A stretch of 8,651 bases of DNA from Ilumatobacteraceae bacterium (GTDB taxonomy: Bacteria; Actinomycetota; Acidimicrobiia; Acidimicrobiales; Ilumatobacteraceae), in assembly GCA_007122945.1 (NCBI GenBank), contig SKSP01000493.1:1-8651 (forward strand), read 5' to 3'. The first letter of the stretch is position 1. Each line of letters begins with the position of its first letter. The notes beneath the pieces are model-generated. The model did not search any database. It saw only the letters and a program-made list of their open reading frames with translations, and was not told where the DNA came from. The position numbers and the translations under genes are program-made. Of this stretch, positions 1 through 6,093 are shown piece by piece.

Positions 1-29
1 CAGACTCGCTCGAAACGGCTTGTCAGTTG

Positions 30-45
30 AGCTTGCGATTAAACC
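30..45 (+). repeat. Left terminal inverted repeat of the IS-like element
   Basis: AGCTTGCGATTAAACC matches the reverse complement of 1841-1856 at 15 of 16 positions. It covers the stop codon of the leftward gene. Similarity is not convincing beyond the 16 bp in either direction. Confidence 0.7.
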
Positions 46-410
46 TTCGGGTCTTGTGATGCTGCCTGGGTGAGGTGGATGTCGGCGGCTTTCGCGGCGA
101 TGGTGCGCATCTGTTCGATGATGCGTCGCATGCGGCGGTCGTTGGCGATCCATCGGCGGTAGAGCTTTGCTTCGGCGCGTGTAAGCCGGCGGGTGACGGT
201 CTTGCCCTCGATCTTTCGAGTCCATTGCCAGTAGGGCCCGTGGGGTTGGGGTGGGTCGGCGCGGCACTTGCAGCCTGGTGAGGTGCAGCGGGTGTAGCGG
301 CGGGTGAGCGAGCCCGACGAGATCATCCCGATGTCGGCGAGCTGGGCGGCGAGTTCTCGGTAGCGGCGTTCGTAGCTGGCGAGTCTCTGCTCGGGGCTGG
401 TGCGGACCAT
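39..410 (-). CDS. DUF6788-type small Cys-rich protein, IS passenger gene
   Basis: A basic protein of 123 residues resembling the DUF6788 family, which to my knowledge is often found beside transposase genes and has no established function. The N-terminus (about 5-28) is a charged helix. A core follows, containing GSLTRRYTRC, then PGCKC and HGPYWQW. Cys42, Cys47, Cys49 and His57 could bind a metal such as zinc; that is inference. The C-terminal part (about 78-110) is helical and Arg-rich (LYRRWIANDRRMRR), suiting nucleic-acid contact. An in-frame TTG lies at 422, but ATG at 410 is the better start because GGAGGA sits five bases upstream and covers that TTG. The gene diverges from the transposase and its stop lies inside the left terminal repeat, so it appears to belong to the element. 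It could be a transposition accessory factor or a regulator. Confidence 0.75.
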   Translation of the reverse strand: MVRTSPEQRLASYERRYRELAAQLADIGMISSGSLTRRYTRCTSPGCKCRADPPQPHGPYWQWTRKIEGKTVTRRLTRAEAKLYRRWIANDRRMRRIIEQMRTIAAKAADIHLTQAASQDPKV

Positions 411-412
411 TG

Positions 413-420
413 CTTCCTCC
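413..420 (-). promoter_or_regulatory. Shine-Dalgarno site of the DUF6788-type gene
   Basis: The minus strand reads GGAGGAAGCAATG, with the GGAGGA core ending five bases before the ATG at 410. This fixes the start at 410 rather than at the in-frame TTG at 422, which lies inside the SD itself. Confidence 0.7.
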
Positions 421-441
421 AACTATCGAGTGTATCCCTCA

Positions 442-479
442 ATCATGAGCGGACAGTAAGCATACTGTCTGCTCATGAT
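442..479. promoter_or_regulatory. Long inverted repeat: candidate divergent promoter, operator and start-codon-sequestering hairpin
   Basis: The 17-base arms 442-458 and 463-479 are complementary at 16 of 17 positions around a four-base centre, AGCA. The one mismatch (G451 with T470) would be a G-U pair in RNA, so a transcript crossing the site could form a 17-bp hairpin. The right arm contains the transposase ATG at 475. Each arm also carries TACTGT, which fits the actinobacterial -10 pattern TAnnnT. On the plus strand (463-468) it is six bases before the ATG, suggesting a leaderless transposase mRNA. On the minus strand (458-453) it would give the other gene a leader of about 35 bases that includes its SD. 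No clear -35 boxes are visible. The symmetry is directly seen; the functions are inferred. Confidence 0.6.
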
Positions 480-1827
480 GTCCGATCGAACGGGTCAGCT
501 CGAACGGTTCCGGTCCGACCTCTACAGGTGCATGACCCGATGGAGCGACGCGCTGTTCGAGTTGTGTGACGCCACGTTGTGTTCGCCGTCACCGGTCGGA
601 TCGGTGCCGTCGTTGAGCCTCGAACCGGTGTTCCGCCGGGGTCACGGCAGCCTCTATCGGGCGCTCACCGACGGCGACATCGACGAAGGTCGTTTGCAGC
701 GGCTGTTGATCGACCACCTGTCGACGGACTGGCCGTTGGTGTTCGCCGTCGACGCATCGACATGGGATCGCTGCGACGCGGAGTGCAGTCCTGAGCGCGG
801 GTTCTACTACTCGGCGTCCAAGCACTCTGCCGGCCAGCCGATCGTGGCTGGCTGGAACTACCAGTGGATCAGCCAACTGTGCTTCACCCCGGACTCGTGG
901 ACCGCGCCGTGTGACACGATGCGGATCCCACCCACCGCGAACGCGACGAACGCCACTGTTGGCCAGGTCCGCCGTCTTGTTGAGCTGTTGCCGGTCGATC
1001 GGGAGGTGCCGATGTTCGTGTTCGACGCCGGCTACGACCCGATCGCGATCAGCCACGAACTCGCCGAGGTCCGCACCCAGATCCTGTGCCGGATCCGCGA
1101 CGACCGCGTGTTCCACCACCGCGCCCCACCACGACCGAACCGGCCAGCAGACACCGGCGGACGACCCCCACGCCACGGCCCCCGCCACAAATGCTCCGAC
1201 CCGGCGACATGGACCGAACCCAGCGACCGGCTCGTCGCCGACGACCCCCGCTACGGGACCGTCACGGTCACCGCTTGGGCCGATCTGCACCCTCGACTCT
1301 CGGGACGCGGTCACTGGATCGGCCATGACGTGTTGCCGATCGTCGCGGGCACCGTCATCCGTGTCGACGTCGAACACCTGCCCCGACCAACGGCGCGCAC
1401 GAAGAAGACCCTGTGGTTGTGGTGGTCCGGACCCGGGCGGCCTGATCTCGATCTGTGCTGGCGTGCCTACCTGCGCCGCTTCGACATCGAACACAGCTTC
1501 CGGTTCGCCAAGAACACCTTGGGCTGGACCACCCCATCATTCTGCACACCCGAACAAGCCGACCGATGGACCTGGCTGACCGTCGCCGCGTACACCCAGC
1601 TCCGTCTCGCCCGCGTGCTCGTCGACGACCACCGGCTCCCCTGGGAACGACCCCGAGCCTCCCACCAGCTCACCCCGGCACGAGTTCGGCGAGGGTTTCG
1701 ACGACTTCGCGCACACATCGGCACCCCCGCCAGACCACCGAAACCCTCCCGAGCCGGCCCGGGCCGTCCCAAAGGCACCCGAAGACCGCCCAGAACACGC
1801 CACCCAGCCATCAAGAAAGCCGCCTGA
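475..1827 (+). CDS. IS4/IS701-like DDE transposase (NF041680-type)
   Basis: A transposase of 450 residues that would cut and rejoin the element's ends using an RNase H-like catalytic core. The triad appears to be Asp93 (FAVDAS), Asp184 (FVFDAGYD) and Glu339 (RRFDIEHSF). Around the glutamate the spacing Tyr332, Arg335, Glu339, Lys346 matches the Y(2)R(3)E(6)K signature of the IS4-related superfamily exactly. I recognise overall similarity to the actinobacterial transposase family NF041680: the RRGHGSLYRAL segment, the LWWSGPG strand, the TLGWTTP block, LTPARVRRGFRRLRA, and a basic C-terminal tail with GPGRPKGTRR (residues 428-437), which resembles an AT-hook. Length is normal and no frameshift is seen, so the enzyme may be active. 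ATG at 475 is immediately followed by a second ATG at 478. No SD is visible, consistent with leaderless translation. Confidence 0.93.
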   Translation: MMSDRTGQLERFRSDLYRCMTRWSDALFELCDATLCSPSPVGSVPSLSLEPVFRRGHGSLYRALTDGDIDEGRLQRLLIDHLSTDWPLVFAVDASTWDRCDAECSPERGFYYSASKHSAGQPIVAGWNYQWISQLCFTPDSWTAPCDTMRIPPTANATNATVGQVRRLVELLPVDREVPMFVFDAGYDPIAISHELAEVRTQILCRIRDDRVFHHRAPPRPNRPADTGGRPPRHGPRHKCSDPATWTEPSDRLVADDPRYGTVTVTAWADLHPRLSGRGHWIGHDVLPIVAGTVIRVDVEHLPRPTARTKKTLWLWWSGPGRPDLDLCWRAYLRRFDIEHSFRFAKNTLGWTTPSFCTPEQADRWTWLTVAAYTQLRLARVLVDDHRLPWERPRASHQLTPARVRRGFRRLRAHIGTPARPPKPSRAGPGRPKGTRRPPRTRHPAIKKAA

Positions 1828-1840
1828 CCAGGGACAACGA

Positions 1841-1856
1841 GGTTAAATCGCAAGCT
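1841..1856 (-). repeat. Right terminal inverted repeat of the IS-like element
   Basis: GGTTAAATCGCAAGCT is the reverse complement of 30-45 with one mismatch. It starts 13 bp after the transposase stop codon. Confidence 0.7.
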
Positions 1857-1864
1857 AAGGCTAC

Positions 1865-1922
1865 GCGACAGGGTCTGCGAAGCAACCCGGGCCATGCGAC
1901 GGCGCCAGCGCAGACCCCTCGC
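1865..1922. repeat. Interrupted inverted repeat just outside the IS right end
   Basis: A perfect 9-bp inverted repeat (1871-1879 with 1909-1917) is extended outward by GCGA (1865-1868) pairing with TCGC (1919-1922), after a small asymmetric bulge. The enclosed loop is 29 bases. No T-run follows on either strand, so it does not look like an intrinsic terminator. Its function is unknown. Confidence 0.5.
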
Positions 1923-2001
1923 GACGCCAGTCCGGGCGGAACAGAAGCGGCATTGAATTCGCCGTGGAAACTGCCGTTGCCGCACACGATCCAGCGCCAA
2001 C

Positions 2002-2021
2002 CCGTTAGATAAACCGTTAGA
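2002..2021. repeat. Short tandem direct repeat CCGTTAGA, 12-bp period
   Basis: Two copies of CCGTTAGA (2002-2009 and 2014-2021) lie at a 12-bp period on the 3' side of the tRNA gene. They could be protein-binding sites or chance; two copies are weak evidence. Confidence 0.35.
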
Positions 2022-2042
2022 CATCCGAGCCACCACGCGAGA

Positions 2043-2076
2043 AAGCCCTGGCGGATGTTGCCATCTACCAGGGCTT
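2043..2076 (-). terminator. Probable terminator of the tRNA-fMet transcript
   Basis: On the minus strand, seven bases past the tRNA 3' end, a perfect 9-bp stem (AAGCCCTGG at 2076-2068 with CCAGGGCTT at 2051-2043) encloses a 16-base loop. It is followed by TCTCGCG. The U-tract is short (GCTTTCTC), so termination may be partial or factor-assisted. Placement right after a tRNA gene supports the call. Confidence 0.5.
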
Positions 2077-2082
2077 CCATAG

Positions 2083-2156
<74 letters not shown>

Positions 2157-2168
2157 TTGGGACCATGA

Positions 2169-2197
2169 ATGATACGCCGGTCGGCCCGCGGTGACAA
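2169..2197 (-). promoter_or_regulatory. Sigma70-type promoter of tRNA-fMet
   Basis: The minus strand carries TTGTCA (2197-2192), a 17-bp spacer, and TATCAT (2174-2169). Each box matches five of six consensus bases. The predicted start near 2162 leaves about six bases of 5' leader before the tRNA at 2156. It sits between the hydrolase stop codon and the tRNA, so the tRNA is transcribed independently of that gene. Confidence 0.7.
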
Positions 2198-2208
2198 CCG
2201 GGCATCGA

Positions 2209-3084
2209 TCAGGCGGCCCGCTCGGCGTTGCGGGTGATCGCACCGACGATCTCGGGCCAGCGCCGGCGGGGCAGGTCGTGACCCATCTCGGGGTACATGA
2301 CGAGTCGTGAGTCGGGGATCGCCTTGGCCGTCGCCACGCCGCCGGACGGGCGCACGAGCGGGTCGGCCAATCCGTGCAGGACCAGCGTCGGTGCGGTCAC
2401 CGCGCCGAGCGCCTCGGTCCGGTCGGGACTCGCCAGGATCGCCGCGAGCTGGCGGCCGGTGCCGGCGGGCCGGAAGCTGCGTTCGACGCCCTCCTCGGCA
2501 CGAGTGCGGAACTCGGACTCGTCGAACTCGCTGCCGGCGATCAACCGGAACATCGCCACGGCTCGATCGACGGCGTTCTCACGGGTCGGCTCGGGCAGAC
2601 GCGCCACCTTGGCGACGAGCCGACGTTCGGGCCGACCGGCCTTGCGGTGGCCGGTGGTGGACATGATCGACGTGAGGCTGCGGACCCGGTCGGCGTGATG
2701 GATCGCGAGGGTCTGGGCGATCATCCCGCCCATCGACGCACCCGCGATGTGGGCGGACCCGACCCCGAGCGAATCGAGGAGTCCGGCCGCGTCGTCGGCC
2801 ATGTCCCGGAGCACGTAGCCGGCTTCCGGCTTGCGGCGCGTCGCCATCAGCGCGGCGACCTTGGGGATCGAGGGCGGCTCCCAGTCGAACTCGGTGCTGA
2901 GGCCGGCGTCGCGGTTGTCGAGGCGGATCACCCGGAAGCCCCCGTCCACCAGCAGGTCGACGAAGTCCGACGGCCAGTCCGTCAGCTGGGCACCGAGACC
3001 CATGACGAGCAGTAGGGGCTCGCCGTCGTCACGTCCTCGGACGTCGTACTCGATGGTGATCCCGTTCGCGTTGACGCACGCCAT
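2209..3084 (-). CDS. Alpha/beta-fold hydrolase (RdmC/methylesterase-like)
   Basis: A cytoplasmic serine hydrolase of 291 residues with the full alpha/beta-hydrolase catalytic set. The nucleophile is Ser117 in the elbow GASMGG, the acid is probably Asp241 (HGLADPLV), and the base is His269 (MGHDLP). An oxyanion-loop segment LLLVMGLGAQ (24-33) and the strand RVIRLDNRDAGLST (51-64) resemble esterases related to the polyketide methylesterase RdmC. There is no signal peptide or membrane segment. The natural substrate cannot be read from the sequence; a small ester is likely. ATG at 3084 has no SD, but TACCAT lies seven bases upstream, suggesting a leaderless message. It starts 46 bp after the TIGR03086-SnoaL gene on the same strand, so it could also be reached by read-through. 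Confidence 0.9.
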   Translation of the reverse strand: MACVNANGITIEYDVRGRDDGEPLLLVMGLGAQLTDWPSDFVDLLVDGGFRVIRLDNRDAGLSTEFDWEPPSIPKVAALMATRRKPEAGYVLRDMADDAAGLLDSLGVGSAHIAGASMGGMIAQTLAIHHADRVRSLTSIMSTTGHRKAGRPERRLVAKVARLPEPTRENAVDRAVAMFRLIAGSEFDESEFRTRAEEGVERSFRPAGTGRQLAAILASPDRTEALGAVTAPTLVLHGLADPLVRPSGGVATAKAIPDSRLVMYPEMGHDLPRRRWPEIVGAITRNAERAA

Positions 3085-3091
3085 CGGGCGA

Positions 3092-3097
3092 ATGGTA
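3092..3097 (-). promoter_or_regulatory. Candidate -10 box for leaderless transcription of the hydrolase gene
   Basis: The minus strand reads TACCAT (TAnnnT) with seven bases between it and the ATG at 3084, which would place the transcription start at the start codon. No good -35 box is seen. The region where one would lie overlaps a small palindrome, CTGCGGTCGCAG (3119-3108). Confidence 0.4.
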
Positions 3098-3130
3098 CGC
3101 CCCGTCGCTGCGACCGCAGTCGGCCGTTCG

Positions 3131-4054
3131 TCACCCCTTCACGTAGGTCAGTTTCTCCGCGACCAGGCCCTCGCGGACGGTGTAGACGTCGATGCCGCGG
3201 ACGTGGTCGGCCGGCGACGGTCCCCAGTCATAGCGCCACCGCAGGAACGCCCGGCTGCCGGCGACGACCAGCTCCTCGGTCGCGAATCGAGCATCCGGTG
3301 ATGAGCGGAAGAGCTCGTCGAATGCCTCACGGACGGCGGCGATCCCCTCGTGACGGCGACCGTCGGGCGGCGTCGTGGATTCGAACACGGCATCGTCGGT
3401 CATCGCCGCCGCGAGGGCGTCCAGGTCGCGATGCCGGATCGCTTCGTCGAACCGGGTGACGGCGGCTGCGGTCGGGCCGTCGGCGCGACCCATCAGTGCC
3501 AACAAGAGGGTGCGTGCCGACGCCCCGGGCGGGACCGGTGTCCGCTCGGCGATGAGACCGGCCGCCCGATAGTCGTCCTCCACCGACGCGAACCAGTGCC
3601 CGACCCACCCGACGAGATACTCGTCGAGGTGCTGGTCGCCGCCGATCGCGTGCGCCAGGTCCCAGGTGTGGACGAGGTGGTCGGTCGACAACTGGGACAG
3701 GTACTCGTCGGCCGTGGTGTCGCCGAACGACAGATGGACGACGCGATCCCCGGCGTCGTCCACCGCGCGCACCGAGTCGGTGGACACCGACGTCCATCGG
3801 TGCCAGGCCTCGAACGGGTCGTTTCCGAGTACGTCGTCGTCGAGCTCGGCCGCGACCTCGGGGATCCGGCGCCCCGCGAGCAACGGCTCGATCCAGCGGT
3901 GTTCGTCGACGACATGGGCGACCAGTTGTCGGACGTCCCACTCGGTACACGGCGTCGGACGGTCCCAGTCCTCGTCGGTCACCCGTCGCAGCACGCGACC
4001 GAACCCGGCCACCGCCGTGGCGAACAGCTCCCGCACGTCAACGTTCACGCTCAT
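3131..4054 (-). CDS. TIGR03086-type metal-binding (DinB-like/maleylpyruvate isomerase-like) protein fused to a SnoaL-like domain
   Basis: A soluble protein of 307 residues with two domains. Residues 1 to about 190 match the TIGR03086 family, which belongs to the DinB / mycothiol-dependent maleylpyruvate isomerase fold. It shows TPCTEWDVRQLVAHVVDEHRW (34-54, candidate ligand His47) and TDHLVHTWDLAHAIG (124-138, candidate ligands Asp125/His129). Residues about 197-307 form a SnoaL/NTF2-like cone domain (RFDEAIRHRDLDALAAAMTDDAVFE, then the HEGIAAVREAFDELF helix and C-terminal strands), a fold used by polyketide cyclases and small isomerases. Metal and thiol dependence are inferred from the family; the substrate is unknown. 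The frame is open far upstream, but ATG at 4054 begins the conserved N-terminus and follows GAGAGGGG seven bases before it. A GTG at 4060 is an alternative. A candidate promoter lies in the gap behind hxlR. Confidence 0.85.
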   Translation of the reverse strand: MSVNVDVRELFATAVAGFGRVLRRVTDEDWDRPTPCTEWDVRQLVAHVVDEHRWIEPLLAGRRIPEVAAELDDDVLGNDPFEAWHRWTSVSTDSVRAVDDAGDRVVHLSFGDTTADEYLSQLSTDHLVHTWDLAHAIGGDQHLDEYLVGWVGHWFASVEDDYRAAGLIAERTPVPPGASARTLLLALMGRADGPTAAAVTRFDEAIRHRDLDALAAAMTDDAVFESTTPPDGRRHEGIAAVREAFDELFRSSPDARFATEELVVAGSRAFLRWRYDWGPSPADHVRGIDVYTVREGLVAEKLTYVKG

Positions 4055-4084
4055 CAGGACACCCCTCTCACTGTCCCGCGCGCG

Positions 4085-4113
4085 TTTGTAGCACCCGCAC
4101 GCACCACTGGAAA
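4085..4113 (-). promoter_or_regulatory. Candidate promoter of the TIGR03086-SnoaL gene
   Basis: The minus strand has TTTCCA (4113-4108), a 17-bp spacer, and TACAAA (4090-4085) preceded by TGC, like an extended -10 element. The predicted start near 4078 leaves a leader of about 24 bases that includes the GAGAGGGG ribosome-binding site. Both boxes match four of six consensus bases. Confidence 0.45.
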
Positions 4114-4125
4114 GGTGTCGAGCGA

Positions 4126-4608
4126 TCAATTCGTCGAGCGGGACGCAGGCCGACCGGCGATGCCAGTCGTGACCGGGCCGACGGCGCGGACCTCGAGTGC
4201 GTCGAGCGGGATGCCCGTGGCGCGGTCGACCACCACCGGGTCGACGGGGCGACCGGTGTCGACCTCCTCGAGCCGGGTCGGCGGATCGTCGTCGCGCAGC
4301 CACTCGTCACCCCATCGCATCAGGAGCACGACGACCGGCCGCAGCGCCTCACCCTTCGGCGTGAGGAGGTACTCCGAGCGCGGCGGATGGTCCTGGTACG
4401 GCACCTTCTCGAGCACCTCGCGCTCGCAGAGGTGGTCGAGGCGAGCGGTGAGCGTGGCGCGAGGGATGCCGAGTCGGGTGGTGAAGTCCTCGAAGCGGGT
4501 CACGCCGAGCAACGCGTCGCGCAGGATCAGCATCGTCCACGGGTCACCGACGACGTCGAGCGCCTTGGCGATCGAGCACGGGTTCTGGTCGAGCTGCGTG
4601 CGGCGCAT
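4126..4608 (-). CDS. HxlR-family winged-helix transcriptional regulator
   Basis: A DNA-binding regulator of 160 residues, expected to act as a dimer. The HxlR signature is clear: CSIAKALDVVGDPWTMLILRDAL (11-33), RFEDFTTRLGIPRATLTARLDHLCE (38-62) containing the recognition helix, and a wing EKVPYQDHPPRSEYLLTPKGEAL (67-89). Cys11 occupies the N-terminal position that works as a redox sensor in some family members (HypR, YodB); a second cysteine is Cys61. Whether this protein senses oxidants or electrophiles is inference. After about residue 108 there is a C-terminal extension of some 50 residues, longer than minimal HxlR proteins. It starts 21 bp after the MFS gene with AGGAGG six bases before the ATG, so the two genes form an operon. 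It is the natural candidate to bind the palindrome over the MFS promoter. Confidence 0.92.
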   Translation of the reverse strand: MRRTQLDQNPCSIAKALDVVGDPWTMLILRDALLGVTRFEDFTTRLGIPRATLTARLDHLCEREVLEKVPYQDHPPRSEYLLTPKGEALRPVVVLLMRWGDEWLRDDDPPTRLEEVDTGRPVDPVVVDRATGIPLDALEVRAVGPVTTGIAGRPASRSTN

Positions 4609-4614
4609 GGTTCG

Positions 4615-4620
4615 CCTCCT
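4615..4620 (-). promoter_or_regulatory. Shine-Dalgarno site of the HxlR regulator gene
   Basis: AGGAGG on the minus strand, six bases before the ATG at 4608 and inside the 21-bp gap after the MFS stop. It gives the regulator its own strong initiation within the operon. Confidence 0.75.
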
Positions 4621-4629
4621 TCGCGGACA

Positions 4630-6075
4630 TCATCCCCCACCCGGCGCCGGGGCCGGACGCGGCGCCGGTGGGGCACCGGCCACGGGCTCGGCCGTCGCGG
4701 AGACGGGACGGGTCCGCAACGGCACCGAGCACAGCGTGGTCAGCACCCCACCGACGATCAGGAGCCACCAGATGCGGTCGAACGCGGCGAGGGCGCTCGA
4801 CAGGTCGGTGGCGGTGGCGACGACACCGACGGTGAGCGCCACGCCGACGGTGCCGGCGAACTGGCGCAGCGCCTGGTTGACCGCCCCGCCGACGCCGAGT
4901 CGGTCGGGCGGGAGCGACTGGCCGACGACGCTCTGCAACTGAGGGAGGCAGAGCGCGACGCCGAACCCGGTGAACACCATCGAGGGCAGGTAGTCGCGCA
5001 CGTAGGCGGCCTCGCCGCTCAGCATGACCAGGCGGAGGACGCCGCCGAACGCGTACAGCAGACCGCCGACGACGAGGAGCGGGCGCTGCCCGACGCGGGC
5101 CGCCAGACGGCCGAGGAACGGCGCGAGCACGGCGACCGAGAGCGGGCCGGGGGCGACGCCGAGGCCGGCCTTCAGGATGCTCCACCCCCACACCTCGGTG
5201 AGGAACAGGATGCTGGACAGGAACATCGCCGTGAAGGCGACGGCGAAGACCATCGTCGCCAGGTTCCCCCATCGGAAGTTGCCGATCGAGAACAGCGCCA
5301 GGTCGATCGTCGGTGCGTCGGTGCGTCGCTGGTGGGCGAGGAACGCACCGAGCAGGACGAGCCCAGCGACGGCGGAGACGATGACGCCGGAGGACATCCA
5401 GCCCCAGTCCTCTCCCCGCACGAGACCGAGCACCAACAGGACCGATGCGGCGATCAGGAGGACGACCCCGGCGGGCGCGGGGATTCGAGCGGACGGATCG
5501 CGCGACTCGAGCAGCTCGCGACGACCGAGGTGCACGGTCACGACGCCGACGGGCACGTTGATGAGGAACACCCATCGCCAGCCGCCGGCCTCGATCAGCG
5601 CGGCCCCGAGTGTCGGGCCGACCGCTCCGGCGACGGCGCCGGTGGCACCCCACACCGCGAGCGCGACCGGGATGCGGTGGCGGGGCGTGGCGCGCAACAC
5701 CAGGGCGAGCGACGACGGGACCAGCGCGGCCCCGCCGACCGCCTGGACGACCCGTGCTGCCACGAGCGTGGTCGGATCGGGAGCGATGGCGCACAGGACC
5801 GACGCGATCGTGAAGGTGATCGAGCCGGCGAGGAACAGCTGCTTGTGCCCGCGCCGGTCGGCGAGCTTGCCGAGCGGGACGAGGAGGGCGGCGAACACGA
5901 TCGTGTAGCCGTTCAGCACCCACGACAGCTGCTGGGGCGCGACATTCGGGAACGACGCGGTGATGTCGGGGAACGCCACGAACAGCACCGTCGTGTCGAG
6001 GAACACGGCGAACACCGCCAGGCTGGAGACGAACAGGGTGAGCCTGGGGATGTCCGAGTTCGGCGGGGCTGGCAT
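4630..6075 (-). CDS. DHA2-type MFS drug/proton antiporter (EmrB/QacA-like)
   Basis: An inner-membrane exporter of 481 residues, predicted to use the proton gradient to expel drugs or other toxic compounds. Numbered from the upstream GTG, it shows motif FLDTTVLFVAFPDI (26-39) in helix 1, motif A as GKLADRRGHKQ (70-80), motif C as GAVAGAVGPTLGA (147-159), and GGWRWVFLINVPVG (165-178), which is typical of the 14-helix DHA2 branch. Length and hydrophobic pattern fit 14 helices. The last 25 residues or so are a Pro/Ala-rich cytoplasmic tail. The substrate cannot be deduced. ATG at 6075 is preceded directly by an in-frame GTG at 6078. The predicted transcription start falls at about 6078, so the message may be leaderless from either codon. 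The downstream gene is an HxlR regulator in the same operon. Confidence 0.92.
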   Translation of the reverse strand: MPAPPNSDIPRLTLFVSSLAVFAVFLDTTVLFVAFPDITASFPNVAPQQLSWVLNGYTIVFAALLVPLGKLADRRGHKQLFLAGSITFTIASVLCAIAPDPTTLVAARVVQAVGGAALVPSSLALVLRATPRHRIPVALAVWGATGAVAGAVGPTLGAALIEAGGWRWVFLINVPVGVVTVHLGRRELLESRDPSARIPAPAGVVLLIAASVLLVLGLVRGEDWGWMSSGVIVSAVAGLVLLGAFLAHQRRTDAPTIDLALFSIGNFRWGNLATMVFAVAFTAMFLSSILFLTEVWGWSILKAGLGVAPGPLSVAVLAPFLGRLAARVGQRPLLVVGGLLYAFGGVLRLVMLSGEAAYVRDYLPSMVFTGFGVALCLPQLQSVVGQSLPPDRLGVGGAVNQALRQFAGTVGVALTVGVVATATDLSSALAAFDRIWWLLIVGGVLTTLCSVPLRTRPVSATAEPVAGAPPAPRPAPAPGGG

Positions 6076-6080
6076 CACCG

Positions 6081-6093
6081 TTCAATGATTGAA
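6081..6093. promoter_or_regulatory. Candidate operator: perfect 13-bp palindrome over the MFS -10 box
   Basis: TTCAATGATTGAA is a perfect 6-1-6 palindrome that covers the whole -10 hexamer (6085-6090) and ends just before the MFS start. Its AT-rich core stands out in GC-rich DNA and looks like a winged-helix (HxlR/MarR-type) site. A second palindrome, GACACCGTGTC (6101-6111), lies 19 bp away centre to centre, between and partly over the -35 box. Binding by the operon's own HxlR protein is inferred. Confidence 0.6.

Larger units (their letters stand above)
30..1856. mobile_element. Insertion-sequence-like element with two divergent genes (transposase plus DUF6788-type passenger)
   Basis: Imperfect inverted repeats at 30-45 and 1841-1856 match at 15 of 16 positions (AGCTTGCGATTAAACC on the left; AGCTTGCGATTTAACC reading inward from the right). 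They enclose two divergent genes with almost no spare DNA. The stop codon of the left gene (39-41) lies inside the left repeat, and the transposase stop ends 13 bp before the right repeat. This packing makes a mobile unit of about 1.83 kb the simplest reading. The transposase has a full DDE set, so the element may be active. No convincing target-site duplication flanks the repeats; the adjacent bases are TTG on the left and AAGG on the right. The insertion may therefore be old or rearranged, or the true tips may differ by a few bases. The family is IS4/IS701-like, judged from the transposase. Confidence 0.75.
1857..2042. other. Non-coding stretch between the IS-like element and tRNA-fMet
   Basis: I see no credible gene here on either strand; the open frames crossing it are shadows that run into the transposase or the tRNA. 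It contains an interrupted inverted repeat (GGGTCTGCG at 1871-1879 with CGCAGACCC at 1909-1917) and a short tandem repeat (CCGTTAGA at 2002-2009 and 2014-2021). Part of it may be remnant mobile DNA on the 3' side of the tRNA gene. Confidence 0.5.

Noticed and set aside
589..1494. Antisense open frame of 301 codons within the transposase
   Set aside because: It has no recognisable domain; the sense frame has the full catalytic signature.
23..1862. Target-site duplication flanking the IS-like element
   Set aside because: The bases directly outside the repeats (TTG versus AAGG) do not match, and CTAA at 1855-1858 has no partner on the left. No duplication can be claimed.
4117..4140. Direct repeat GTCGAGCG at the hxlR stop codon
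   Set aside because: An 8-bp repeat of a GC-rich word common in this genome style; not distinctive enough to call.
3131..4303. Longer form of the TIGR03086-SnoaL gene starting at 4303
   Set aside because: The extra N-terminal part overlaps hxlR in another frame, is Arg-rich, and lacks family similarity. The SD and conserved N-terminus support ATG at 4054.
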